A stretch of DNA of 64,000 bases from Acinetobacter sedimenti (GCF_022601685.1 NZ_JAKUML010000002.1:142534-206533), one strand, 5' to 3'; positions 37,901 to 46,830 are shown, counted from the stretch's first letter. Notes: generated from the letters alone by a model not told the origin. A program made the numbers and translations.

Positions 37901-39333
37901 ATCAGCGTCCAAGACCAAATTTTTATAAAACATATGCAAAACCGCAAAGCCAAACCAAACAGCAGAATACACCGCAAGACGCTGTAAACCGTGGCAATGG
38001 TAAAATTAGCAGTGTAAAAGCAGGCAGTCGCTTAAATCTACGTGCACAACTGATTCGACTATTATCCCAAGTGCAACAAGGTCGTTCATTGTCCGAGATT
38101 CAAGACAAATATTTTGAATTGGTCGATGAGAAAGATCGTGGCTTGATGCATGAGCTGAGCTTTGGCGTGCTTCGTCATTGGTATGCACTAAAAAGCATTA
38201 GTCTACCGATGCTGAATAAACCACTGAGCGATCCACAGCTAGAAGTGGCGATTTACTTGGGATTGTATCAACTGTTTTATACCCGTATTGCCGATCATGC
38301 AGCGATTTCTGAAACCGTCGATGCAGTCAAACAACTTGGTTTTGAATCAGCGAGTGGCGTGATCAATGCCATCTTGCGCCGTGCCACTCGTGAGCATGAA
38401 CAGCTCACCACCGAGCTAGAGCAAGCGCATGGCTTACCAAGTTGGTTGTATAAGCGATTAAATAAAGATTGGGCGGAGCAACTGCCGGAGCTTGCGCAGT
38501 CTTTACGTCAATCTGCGCCATTATTTCTCCGAGTGAATCACCGTCAGATTGGTCGTGATGCCTATCTGAAACAACTGCAACTTGCAGGGATTGATGCGAG
38601 TGCAAGCCATATTTCAGACGTAGGTATTCGCCTTGAGCAAAGCATCAGTATTCCTGCCCTACCAAGCTATGACAAAGGTTGGTTTTCGGTACAAGATGAA
38701 CACGCACAGCTTTGCGTTTCGTTGTTACCGAATCTGAACGGTAAAGTCGTGGTCGATGCCTGCGCCGCACCTGGTGGCAAGACCGCACACCTTTTGGAGA
38801 AATATCGTCCACAGCAACTCATTGCACTGGATAATGTTGAAAGGCGACTACTACGTGTGCATGAAAATCTCAACCGTTTACAGCTTACATCATCAGCACG
38901 TGATGAACAGGTCAACGTCGTCTGTGCCGATGCAACAGCATGGCAAATTAATGAATCATCGGATGCTACCGAAGCTGATTGCATTATTATTGATGCACCG
39001 TGTACAGCGATTGGTGTATTGCGTCGTCATCCTGATATTCGCCTACTTCGTCAATCTACAGATATTGCACAAACTACTGCGCTACAGACTGAAATTTTAG
39101 AGAATATGTGGCAACAGCTTAAAGTAGGCGGGCAAATGCTCTATATCACTTGTTCGATCTTAAAAGCGGAAAATGAAGTGCAAATGCAAAATTTCTTTGC
39201 TCAACATACCGATGCCAAACATATCACAATCCAAGCCGATTGGGGGATTGCTCAGCAATATGGTCGTCAACTTTTACCGCAACAAGGTGGTGGCGACGGT
39301 TTCTACTATTGCTTGATTGAGAAAGTGGCTTAA
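37897..39333 (+). CDS. rsmB: 16S rRNA (cytosine-967-C5)-methyltransferase
   Basis: A 478-residue SAM-dependent methyltransferase that makes m5C967 on 16S rRNA. An N-terminal polar, Gln-rich extension of about 40 residues precedes the NusB-like domain (KDRGLMHELSFGVLRHWYAL), and the C-terminal Rossmann methyltransferase carries VDACAAPGGKTAHLLE and two catalytic cysteines in IIDAPCTAIGVLRRHPDIR and MLYITCSI. It overlaps fmt by four bases and ends at a strong terminator. Confidence 0.97.
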   Translation: MNQRPRPNFYKTYAKPQSQTKQQNTPQDAVNRGNGKISSVKAGSRLNLRAQLIRLLSQVQQGRSLSEIQDKYFELVDEKDRGLMHELSFGVLRHWYALKSISLPMLNKPLSDPQLEVAIYLGLYQLFYTRIADHAAISETVDAVKQLGFESASGVINAILRRATREHEQLTTELEQAHGLPSWLYKRLNKDWAEQLPELAQSLRQSAPLFLRVNHRQIGRDAYLKQLQLAGIDASASHISDVGIRLEQSISIPALPSYDKGWFSVQDEHAQLCVSLLPNLNGKVVVDACAAPGGKTAHLLEKYRPQQLIALDNVERRLLRVHENLNRLQLTSSARDEQVNVVCADATAWQINESSDATEADCIIIDAPCTAIGVLRRHPDIRLLRQSTDIAQTTALQTEILENMWQQLKVGGQMLYITCSILKAENEVQMQNFFAQHTDAKHITIQADWGIAQQYGRQLLPQQGGGDGFYYCLIEKVA

Positions 39334-39395
39334 TCGAAAAGCTTGATTGAAAAGATTTAAAGTTCAAAAGGTTTAAAGAAAAATTGTTCAAAATC

Positions 39396-39429
39396 AAAAA
39401 GCATCGTTTGCAATGAACGATGCTTTTTT
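39396..39429 (+). terminator. Terminator of fmt-rsmB
   Basis: A thirteen-base stem AAAAAGCATCGTT / AACGATGCTTTTT with loop TGCAATG and a T run. Confidence 0.9.
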
Positions 39430-39446
39430 GCATCATATCTGCATTT

Positions 39447-39556
39447 CAGAAATAGTGAGTGCAATTTAATTTGGTTACAAGGCAACTGAGCGAAGATGTA
39501 CAAAGCGTACTTCGAGCGCAGTTAACGCAGTAGCAAAATTAAAGTGCCTGACGATT
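39447..39556. repeat. Interspersed palindromic repeat, copy 1
   Basis: A core starting ACAAGGCAACTGAGCGAAG and ending TTAACGCAGTAGCAAAATT is flanked by inverted arms (GCAATTTAATTTGG and CAAAATTAAAGTGC). The same core and order recur at 58813: ACAAGGCAA...GAGYGAAG...TGT...GTACT...CGA...TAACG...GTAGCA. It is about 110 bases long and non-coding, between the convergent rsmB and zupT genes. Confidence 0.72.
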
Positions 39557-39571
39557 TTACATAAACTTAAT

Positions 39572-40378
39572 TTACATAAACTTAAATAGAACCATACTAA
39601 TCGCCAACATCGACATGCCTGTGACTAAGCCATACACCGTTTCATGTCCTTTGGAATAACGCTTCGCCGCAGGAAGTAGCTCATCCAGCGCCAAGAACAC
39701 CATCACCCCTGCAATCAACCCAAAGACTGTACCGAAAACGACTGGATTCATAAATGGTGCAAGAATGCTATAACCAATCAACGCACCCAGTGGCTCAGCA
39801 AGCCCAGATATAAAACTGGCAAGCAACGCCATTGATTTACTTTTCGTTGCAGCATAGACAGGTACAGCGATGGCAATACCTTCTGGAATATTGTGAATCG
39901 CAATCGCAGCAGCAAGTGGCACGCCAAGTGTGGCATTTTCCAAAGTCGCAAAGAACGTCGCTAAACCTTCAGGAAAGTTATGCGCTGTGATGGCAAATAA
40001 AGTCAGCAAACCTGTACGGTATAGCCCTGTATCATTTTCAGCACTCAAATGCGCACTGTCTAAAGCATCATGCGGATTGGGAATAAAACGATCTAATAAA
40101 ATGACCAGTAGAATCCCTGCAAGAAAAGCAAAAGTGCCAAATGCAAAGCCAATTTGTGAATCATAAGATTGTGAAAATGAGTCAACCGATTTGGTGAGAA
40201 TCTCAGTGAGCGATACATAAACCATCGCTCCGCCTGCAAATGCAAGCCCAAAAGAAAGCAGCCGAGGACTCGGCTGCTTAAAGAATAACACCAACGCACC
40301 GCCGACTACGGTTGCCAAACTCGCCAAGACTGTGACAAGAAAGGCAATGAGTACATTGGTACTAAAAAAATCTGACAT
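39572..40378 (-). CDS. zupT: Zinc transporter ZupT (ZIP family)
   Basis: A 268-residue ZIP-family inner-membrane importer for zinc and other divalent metals. Eight helices are visible. The metal-binding signatures HNFPEGLATFFA and AIHNIPEGIAIAVPVYAA lie in helices 4 and 5, as in E. coli ZupT. A perfect 21-base palindrome at 40431 just upstream is a likely metal-dependent operator. Confidence 0.95.
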   Translation of the reverse strand: MSDFFSTNVLIAFLVTVLASLATVVGGALVLFFKQPSPRLLSFGLAFAGGAMVYVSLTEILTKSVDSFSQSYDSQIGFAFGTFAFLAGILLVILLDRFIPNPHDALDSAHLSAENDTGLYRTGLLTLFAITAHNFPEGLATFFATLENATLGVPLAAAIAIHNIPEGIAIAVPVYAATKSKSMALLASFISGLAEPLGALIGYSILAPFMNPVVFGTVFGLIAGVMVFLALDELLPAAKRYSKGHETVYGLVTGMSMLAISMVLFKFM

Positions 40379-40430
40379 TGTGATGGCTAACCGACCCTAA
40401 GATCGGCATATTCTAACGCACTTTAGCAAC

Positions 40431-40451
40431 AAATGATAAGAGTTATCATTT
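40431..40451. promoter_or_regulatory. Perfect palindrome upstream of zupT (candidate metalloregulator operator)
   Basis: AAATGATAA and TTATCATTT are exact inverted repeats around GAG, centred about 63 bases upstream of the zupT start. The shape is that of a Fur-superfamily site. Zur is the natural candidate given the gene, but Fur or a manganese regulator cannot be excluded. Confidence 0.6.
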
Positions 40452-40559
40452 AAAACCTTGATTAGAAATTTTCATCACCATTATCGCATAATCCTCAGAA
40501 GTAGAAGGAAGTAGCGATTTTACAAATCAGTAAATCAGTTTAAAAATCAATGCTTCAAA

Positions 40560-40667
40560 TCAATCTTCAGGATCAGGGTGCTTCGCCAAATGTATCATTG
40601 CCAAAGCCAGCCCACCCCACAACACAACGATTGAAATAATCATCATAATCAATGCAATACTAGACAT
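40560..40667 (-). CDS. MetS-type small subunit of NSS amino-acid transporter
   Basis: A 35-residue protein: MSSIALIMMIISIVVLWGGL, then ALAMIHLAKHPDPED. One transmembrane helix ends in the short charged tail HPDPED. This matches the MetS family, a small partner needed with MetP for methionine/alanine uptake in Corynebacterium. AGGAGAG lies a few bases upstream of the ATG. It follows the large permease by 18 bases, so the two form one unit. It is easily missed because of its length. Confidence 0.85.
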   Translation of the reverse strand: MSSIALIMMIISIVVLWGGLALAMIHLAKHPDPED

Positions 40668-40685
40668 ATATGCTCTCCTTTTCCC

Positions 40686-42173
40686 TTATTGACGATCTTT
40701 CAATCGACTAAGCGCAAGCGCACCGAGTATGAACATCAGCACGATACCCCAACCAAAGATGAGTTGCATAAATACTGGATAATCACCATAACCCGTCGTG
40801 ATCAACGCAATCAGTGACAATACAAATGCAACTAAAAGCGTCAATGGTGTAACAACGGTCATCATAAAACGCCAGCCTTGACCCAATTGAATACTTGAAA
40901 TTGCATTTACATGTTGCTCAAGCTCAGGCAATTTCGAACGCTTAAACCATGTAATCATCACGATCGAAAGCAATGCGCCAAAGACGATACCAATATTATT
41001 GGCAAAGTGATCAATAATATCGACAAACTTGATTGCACTATGTGTTGAGAACAACAAAATTGAAACTACTGCCGAACCGCCTGCAATGATTGTCACAGAC
41101 TTTTTGCGTGACCAGCCTAGCTTATCTTGAAACGCACTGATCGGCACTTGCAAGATACTTACCATTGAGGTGATCCCTGCAACAACGAGTGATGTAAAGA
41201 ACAAGAAGCCGAATAAATCTGCACCAGCGCCAAGGCTTGAAATCAACTTTGGAAAGGCAATAAATGCCAAGCCGATACCGCCACTGACCACTTCTTTAAA
41301 CTCTACACCCGCACTCTGCGCCATAAAGCCAAGTGCAGCGAAGACACCGATCCCCGCAAGTAACTCAAACGATGAATTGGCAAGCCCGACCACAACGCCT
41401 GAACCTGTCACATTTGATTTTGGTTTTAAGTACGACGCATAGGTCAACATGATCCCGAAACCAACAGAAAGCGAGAAGAAGATGTGCCCATATGCTGCAA
41501 GCCATACTTTATAGTTTGCCATCGCTGCCCAGTTTGGTGTGAATAACGCATCTAAGCCAATCGTTGCACCTGGCAAACGTAATGCTTGAATCACCAAAAT
41601 CGTAAATAAAACAATCAATAATGGAATGAAAATTTTATTGGCAACTTCTACACCTTTTTTGATGCCACCATACAGAATGAACATCGTTACAGCCCATACC
41701 ACGAGCAAACCAAAAAAGAGGTGCGGTACAAATCCAAATGCTAAGCCTTCTCCAGTTTGCAGATAAGTATTGAAGAAGAACGCTTCGGTATCTTCGCCCC
41801 ACTTCTGCCCCCACGAGAGGAAAATATAGCTACCTGCCCAGGACAATACGCTGGCATAGTACACACCAATCGCCAGTGTTACCATGACCTGCCACCAACC
41901 GACAGATTCCATCGGTTTTGCAACACGTTTATACGCTGTTGGCGGAGCGCCACGATACTTATGCCCAATGGCATAGTCTAAAAATAAAAGCGGTAAACCC
42001 GCTGTGAAGAGTGCAATTAAATATGGAATAAGAAAGGCACCACCGCCATTCTCATAAGTTACATATGGAAAGCGCCAAATGTTACCCAATCCAACCGCCG
42101 ATCCGATGGCAGCCAAAATAAAACCAGATCGGGCAGACCAATTTTCACGCTGATTTTCACGTTGTTTGGTCAC
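40686..42173 (-). CDS. NSS family sodium-dependent amino-acid transporter (MetP-like)
   Basis: A 495-residue neurotransmitter:sodium symporter with about 12 helices. The N-terminal signature RSGFILAAIGSAVGLGNIWR and FPYVTYENGGGAFLIPY forms the sodium and substrate site. The GTG at 42171-42173 is chosen because GGGG lies seven bases upstream and it begins just before the conserved NWSARSGF; the frame continues 22 codons further without support. Association with the MetS-like gene suggests methionine and/or alanine as substrate. Confidence 0.9.
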   Translation of the reverse strand: MTKQRENQRENWSARSGFILAAIGSAVGLGNIWRFPYVTYENGGGAFLIPYLIALFTAGLPLLFLDYAIGHKYRGAPPTAYKRVAKPMESVGWWQVMVTLAIGVYYASVLSWAGSYIFLSWGQKWGEDTEAFFFNTYLQTGEGLAFGFVPHLFFGLLVVWAVTMFILYGGIKKGVEVANKIFIPLLIVLFTILVIQALRLPGATIGLDALFTPNWAAMANYKVWLAAYGHIFFSLSVGFGIMLTYASYLKPKSNVTGSGVVVGLANSSFELLAGIGVFAALGFMAQSAGVEFKEVVSGGIGLAFIAFPKLISSLGAGADLFGFLFFTSLVVAGITSMVSILQVPISAFQDKLGWSRKKSVTIIAGGSAVVSILLFSTHSAIKFVDIIDHFANNIGIVFGALLSIVMITWFKRSKLPELEQHVNAISSIQLGQGWRFMMTVVTPLTLLVAFVLSLIALITTGYGDYPVFMQLIFGWGIVLMFILGALALSRLKDRQ

Positions 42174-42362
42174 AGAAATCCCCTTATATCTCCGATGCTT
42201 CATTTGTAGCATACTGTAAAAAATGCCGCAGATTATCATAATTGCGACATTTTTTTTAATATCAGGGACATGATGGTCGATTAAGTTTTATGCAACAATC
42301 ATTTTTTTAATTTAATTTCAATAAACTAGCACCAAATATTTTTTCAAATGATTCACCGTAGC

Positions 42363-42965
42363 TTATCGGTGGATTCGTTCAAATCGTGCTCTATCCGCCC
42401 GTTCTTTCGCTTCGATCAACCGTTTGCGTTGCTCTTCCGCTTTGTCACGTGCTTGATCACGTTGTCTTTCAAGACGTTCTTTTCGCTCATGTTCATGCTT
42501 CGCTTTTTCTCGTGCTTTACGCTCTCGCTCTGCACGTTCACGTTGCTCTTGATAACGCTTTTTCTCTGCTTGCGCTTTGCGCTGTGCTTCAAGACGATCT
42601 CGGCGTTCACGCTCTAAGCGAGCTTTATCTTGTCTTGCACGTTCTTCACGAGCCTGTTGTTCCCGACGCTTCCACTCCCATTCAGCACGTTGACGTTGTT
42701 GTTCATAATGCTTTTTACGGTCACGCTCTCGTTCAAGACGCTCTTGACGCTCTCGATATTCAATCTGACGCTGACGAGCACGATCTATTTCGTACTGACG
42801 TTGGCGCTCATATTCTCTACGGTTATCATAACGTCCATCAGGGTAGCGATCTGGATATCCATATACTCCGCCTGACCGTGGATAGCGTTCATAATCAGTT
42901 GGTGCAACCACACAACCTACAGCTGAGATTGCAGTGACCAATGATACCAAAACGATCTTATACAT
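42363..42965 (-). CDS. Arginine-rich charged-helix lipoprotein-like protein
   Basis: 200 residues. The N-terminus MYKIVLVSLVTAISAVGC ends in a lipobox-like AVGC, followed by a short Tyr/Gly/Pro-rich linker (RYPRSGGVYGYPDRYPDG) and then about 145 residues of almost only Arg, Glu, Lys, Gln and Ala in i/i+4 opposite-charge patterns. This is the signature of a stable single alpha helix or coiled coil. ATG 42965 has AGGAGG seven bases upstream. Function unknown; a periplasm-spanning rod is plausible. Confidence 0.75.
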   Translation of the reverse strand: MYKIVLVSLVTAISAVGCVVAPTDYERYPRSGGVYGYPDRYPDGRYDNRREYERQRQYEIDRARQRQIEYRERQERLERERDRKKHYEQQRQRAEWEWKRREQQAREERARQDKARLERERRDRLEAQRKAQAEKKRYQEQRERAERERKAREKAKHEHERKERLERQRDQARDKAEEQRKRLIEAKERADRARFERIHR

Positions 42966-43192
42966 GGCCATTCCTCCTATTTTTTATTCATCAATTCATA
43001 AAACTTAAACTTGACAATGCAAGTTTTCAAGTTATTGTATTGACTATATCTCAAGCTTAAAGCGCAATATGCGATGCTCTGTATAGAATCGACGTGCCTT
43101 GTGCAACGAGATTTACCGAACTGTGCAACTATGGATAAACAGTGTAGAGCACAGCTATTTTATGACAAGAAAAACAGCAATATGGAGTAATT

Positions 43193-44257
43193 ATGAGTAA
43201 GCTATTTGATCTGCAAAAGCTCATGCTAAAAACGCAAGGACACAGTGCCAAAGCCATTGACCGTGCACCTAAACCCGTTCAACGCAGACTTGCCCGTATG
43301 CTTGGTTATCATTATCCATTTGCAGCACTTCATCCGTTTTATCAATGTATTTTAGCCGTACAGCACAAACAAGGGCATTCGGGTTTTGTCAAAGCAGATT
43401 ATCGAAAAAGTCGAAAACTTTTTCTCGATCAAATGACTGCGTTTCAAAGCAACCCAACCAAAATCGCCCAGGTCAAAGATTTACATTTACCACTTGATTC
43501 GGGCATGACACCAGCTCGACATTATCACCCTAATCCAAAACAAACTTTGCCGATGATCGTGTTCTATCATGGCGGTGGTTTTGTGGTTGGCGGATTAAAT
43601 ACGCATGATGAGGCTTGTCGACTGCTAGCAAAACACGCCAATGTACAAGTGCTGAGCATCGATTATCCGCTTGCTCCAGAGCATTCACCACAGCAATTAA
43701 TCAAATGCTGTGTCGAAGCGTTACAATGGGCTTTTGAACATCAAAAAGAATTTAACATTGCACCGAATCGTATCGCGATTGCAGGTGACAGCGCAGGTGG
43801 AAACATCAGTGCGGTGGTCGCACAAGTCACAAAAGATCAACCATTTGCACCGCAATCACAGCTTCTCATCTATCCTGCGGTTGACTTTAAAAGCCGTTAT
43901 TCTTCATTCTACAAATATAAAGATGGCTTGGTGCTGACAGGTGAAGATATCGATCATGTCACTGCATTTTATCCTGATCGACACGAAGTTGAACTTGATG
44001 ATCCGATTATCTCACCGCTATTTGGTAAACTCGAAGGCCTAGCACCTGCATACGTGATGACAGCTGAGTTTGATGTGTTACATGACGAAGGCGAGCTGTA
44101 TTCACAAAAACTCAAACATGCAGGGGTAAAAACCCATTTTGTGAATATCGCAGATCAGCCACACGGCTTTATCAATATGACGACGATTCATCAGTCTGCC
44201 AAACAGCATTGGATCAATACCGCAAAATCATTCCGTCAATTTTGGAATACATTATAA
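43193..44257 (+). CDS. Alpha/beta hydrolase (hormone-sensitive-lipase family esterase)
   Basis: A 354-residue esterase/lipase of the HSL (GDXG) group. The oxyanion-hole motif HGGGFVVGG and the nucleophile motif GDSAGGN are both present, with aspartate in EFDVLHDEG and histidine in QPHGFINM completing the triad. About 95 N-terminal residues form the cap-like region. GGAG sits five bases before the ATG. No signal peptide is visible, so it is probably cytoplasmic. Natural substrate unknown. Confidence 0.9.
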   Translation: MSKLFDLQKLMLKTQGHSAKAIDRAPKPVQRRLARMLGYHYPFAALHPFYQCILAVQHKQGHSGFVKADYRKSRKLFLDQMTAFQSNPTKIAQVKDLHLPLDSGMTPARHYHPNPKQTLPMIVFYHGGGFVVGGLNTHDEACRLLAKHANVQVLSIDYPLAPEHSPQQLIKCCVEALQWAFEHQKEFNIAPNRIAIAGDSAGGNISAVVAQVTKDQPFAPQSQLLIYPAVDFKSRYSSFYKYKDGLVLTGEDIDHVTAFYPDRHEVELDDPIISPLFGKLEGLAPAYVMTAEFDVLHDEGELYSQKLKHAGVKTHFVNIADQPHGFINMTTIHQSAKQHWINTAKSFRQFWNTL

Positions 44258-44287
44258 TTTTGCAACGATTCTTAAAGCGATCTTGAA

Positions 44288-44303
44288 TGTTTCACGTGGA
44301 ACG
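44288..44303. promoter_or_regulatory. Candidate parS (ParB-binding) site
   Basis: TGTTTCACGTGGAACG contains GTTYCACGTGRAAC, the near-universal chromosomal parS core, with one arm in the TTTCAC form and the other in the GTGGAAC form known from pseudomonads. It is intergenic, after the esterase stop and before a terminator. Confidence 0.65.
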
Positions 44304-44330
44304 TAATATCAAAACACCAAGCCGAAAAAT

Positions 44331-44360
44331 AAAAAATGGATGCATTCGCATCCATTTTTT
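44331..44360. terminator. Perfect bidirectional terminator
   Basis: A thirteen-base perfect stem AAAAAATGGATGC / GCATCCATTTTTT with loop ATTC lies between the convergent esterase and outer-membrane protein genes. Confidence 0.92.
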
Positions 44361-44416
44361 AAATTGATCTTCGTTAGCCAGTGACGTGCAAAACCATGGT
44401 TTTAAATTATAAAAAA

Positions 44417-45160
44417 TCAAAAATGTGCTTCTAAGCCAATATACGGGCCATCAAAATCGAACTTGGTATCAAAGCCATCTTGATCATCGAGCTCAATATT
44501 CAAGATACGATAGCCTGCTTTTGCGCCAAGATCGATTAATAGATTTTCAACAAAGTTATATTTAATTTCCGCTGATGCATCAGTGATTTGCGTATCATCA
44601 TAGTTGGTTGCAAGCAGTTCAGCCTTTGCACTCAATCCTGTAAATGGTAGTTTCCCACCTGCTGATGCATAGAGCATCGGCGCAGTTTCACTAATCTCAA
44701 CCTTATCTGCACCTACGGTACTGTTATAAGTCACATCACCTTCAAGTTGCTTCGCAGCCACACCCACATCAACGCTGACGATATTGTCTAAAATTTCATA
44801 ATACAAAATGAAATCTGTTGAATCCAAATCAATATTATAGAGTGCATCGCCTGCGAGGTTCTGTTCTTCAGTATCAACATCTATCCCTGTATAACGAATT
44901 TTTCCGTTTGGAATCAATGGCACTGGATGCTCAAAAGCCAATGAAACTTGTGCTTGCCCTTTGTCATCTAGCGACAAGCTATCTGCGCTTCTTAAACTTG
45001 CATCTTGAGGTGCTTCGTTATACTCACCTTGCAGATTCCAATAATCCACACTGCCATATACACCAAGCATATCTGCTTGTGCAGTCGTACTGAGTAGCGC
45101 CAAGCCACTAAGAGCTCCTGACATCAACAGTGCTGTGTTGATTTGCTTCCAACTTTTCAT
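44417..45160 (-). CDS. TIGR04219 family outer-membrane beta-barrel protein
   Basis: A 247-residue exported protein. The signal peptide runs to TTAQA before DMLGVYGSVDYWNLQGEY, followed by alternating beta-strand segments and an ending on phenylalanine (GPYIGLEAHF), as outer-membrane barrels do. The pattern matches the TIGR04219 family of about 240-residue barrels; its role is unknown. It is a single-gene unit facing the esterase across a shared terminator. Confidence 0.85.
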   Translation of the reverse strand: MKSWKQINTALLMSGALSGLALLSTTAQADMLGVYGSVDYWNLQGEYNEAPQDASLRSADSLSLDDKGQAQVSLAFEHPVPLIPNGKIRYTGIDVDTEEQNLAGDALYNIDLDSTDFILYYEILDNIVSVDVGVAAKQLEGDVTYNSTVGADKVEISETAPMLYASAGGKLPFTGLSAKAELLATNYDDTQITDASAEIKYNFVENLLIDLGAKAGYRILNIELDDQDGFDTKFDFDGPYIGLEAHF

Positions 45161-45299
45161 AGGTTGTTCCTAATTACACGATTCCGATAGTTTAACTGAA
45201 TTTAAAATCAAAACTGAAACTGAAATTTTCCTTTCACTTCTGATTAACTTGCTCTGATTCATTTGTCTTGAATAACTTGTGCTGATGCTTTTGACCTAA

Positions 45300-46739
45300 T
45301 TAATTGGGTTGTTTGATCACCAATAAACGTGGCTCCTGCATATCCGCAATGGCGGATTGAATGCCTTCTCGTCCAAGCCCAGAATCTTTGACACCACCAT
45401 AGGGCATATTGTCGACACGGAACGTCGGCACATCGTTAATGATCACACCGCCAACATGAAGCTCGTCCCATGCCTGCATCATTTTATTGAGATTCTGTGT
45501 ATAAACACCCGCCTGTAGACCAAATCGGCTTGAATTGATTTTTTCAATGCCCGCAGTGAAGTCTAAATATGGCTCCAAAATCATCACCGGTCCAAACGCT
45601 TCGTCCTTATAAATTTGACAGTCAGGACTCACACCCTCAAGTAACGACGGTTCAAACAACACGCCATCCAAAGAACCACCAGATAGCAATGTCGCACCTT
45701 TGCCAGTTGCTTCATCCAACCATTGTTTTAGGCGTTTTGCCTCTTTGTGCTTAATCATTGGCCCAACGATGGTGTCATCTTGCTTTGGATCTTGTGCTTT
45801 GATATTGCGAAGCTTTTCAACCAGTTTATTTTTTAGTTCTGCATAAATATCTTGATGAATTAACACACGTTGCACACTGATACAAACCTGCCCTGCGTGT
45901 GCATAACCACCAGTGATCAGACGATCAATCAACGCATCATCAATAACCGTATCAGGTTCAATCATCACCGCTGCATTGCCACCCAGTTCAAGTGTGACTT
46001 TTTTACGTCCTGCACGTGCTTTCATGTCCCAACCGACTTGATCCGAACCTGTAAAACTAAGTAGTTTTAAGCGATCATCAGTGACAAGCTGATCTGCGGC
46101 ATCACGAGTACTTGGCAAGATCGAAAATGCGCCTTCAGGTAAATCCGTTTGTGCCAAAATCTCACCAATGATCAATGCGCTAATCGGCGTTAGACTCGCA
46201 GGTTTAAGCACAAATGGACAACCTGCTACGATCGCAGGTGCAATTTTGTGTGCAGTCAAATTCAAAGGAAAATTAAACGGACTAATCAAGGCAATCGCAC
46301 CGATCGGCACATGTTGCACCATACCTCGATATTGCCCTGCAGCAGGTGTCACCGCCAAAGGCATCACATCGCCTTGACTCAGTTGTGTCGTAGCATCTGC
46401 GGCTAATTGAAATGTATTAATTAAACGCTCAACTTCAGCTTGCGAAGCTTTTAGTGGCTTACCACCTTCAAGAATCAAAATTTCTGTGAGCTCGTTACGA
46501 CGCTTTTTAAACTGCTCAACGCAGTGCAATAGAATGCTTTGCTTTTGATAAGGCTTTAGCTGAGTCATTGCGGATTCCGCTTTTACAGCGGCAACGATGG
46601 CTTGCTCTACGATACGCTCATCGGCAAGACTGACTTTGGCAAAGACATGTTGCTGATATTTATCATCGACGTCCAAAAGCTGTTGTGTTTCAACGGCTTT
46701 ATTGGCGAGGTATAATGGATAATGTGCAATACTTTTCAT
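45300..46739 (-). CDS. NAD(P)-dependent aldehyde dehydrogenase family protein
   Basis: A 479-residue aldehyde dehydrogenase from ATG 46739 (MKSIAHYPLYLANKAV), supported by GGAG eight bases upstream; the frame extends ten codons further without support. Catalytic residues are the cysteine in HAGQVCISVQR and the glutamate in VTLELGGNAA, with the cofactor motif FTGSDQVG. It resembles the lactaldehyde / glyceraldehyde-3-phosphate-type group, but the substrate cannot be named from sequence alone. It is separated from the START gene by a terminator. Confidence 0.88.
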   Translation of the reverse strand: MKSIAHYPLYLANKAVETQQLLDVDDKYQQHVFAKVSLADERIVEQAIVAAVKAESAMTQLKPYQKQSILLHCVEQFKKRRNELTEILILEGGKPLKASQAEVERLINTFQLAADATTQLSQGDVMPLAVTPAAGQYRGMVQHVPIGAIALISPFNFPLNLTAHKIAPAIVAGCPFVLKPASLTPISALIIGEILAQTDLPEGAFSILPSTRDAADQLVTDDRLKLLSFTGSDQVGWDMKARAGRKKVTLELGGNAAVMIEPDTVIDDALIDRLITGGYAHAGQVCISVQRVLIHQDIYAELKNKLVEKLRNIKAQDPKQDDTIVGPMIKHKEAKRLKQWLDEATGKGATLLSGGSLDGVLFEPSLLEGVSPDCQIYKDEAFGPVMILEPYLDFTAGIEKINSSRFGLQAGVYTQNLNKMMQAWDELHVGGVIINDVPTFRVDNMPYGGVKDSGLGREGIQSAIADMQEPRLLVIKQPN

Positions 46740-46794
46740 GTCAGTTGCTCCGCTCGTCCTTAGTGGCATGGTGATTAATGTAGCTTAATTGATT

Positions 46795-46830
46795 AAAAAA
46801 ATCCGTTTTGAACTGTAAGCTCAAAACGGA
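46795..46830 (-). terminator. Terminator of the START-domain gene
   Basis: On the minus strand the ten-base stem TCCGTTTTGA / TCAAAACGGA is followed by seven T residues, between the START-domain stop and the aldehyde dehydrogenase start. Confidence 0.88.

Noticed and set aside
42386..42937. A 183-codon plus-strand open frame opposite the arginine-rich lipoprotein gene
   Set aside because: It is a by-product of the biased Arg/Glu codons on the other strand: its translation is rich in Leu, Val, His and Asp, with no domain and no ribosome-binding site.
43011..43038. TTGACA with a TATTGT about 16 bases on, as an esterase promoter
   Set aside because: The spacing is acceptable, but the -10 is weak and it lies 155 bases from the gene. 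It is too speculative to list as a feature.
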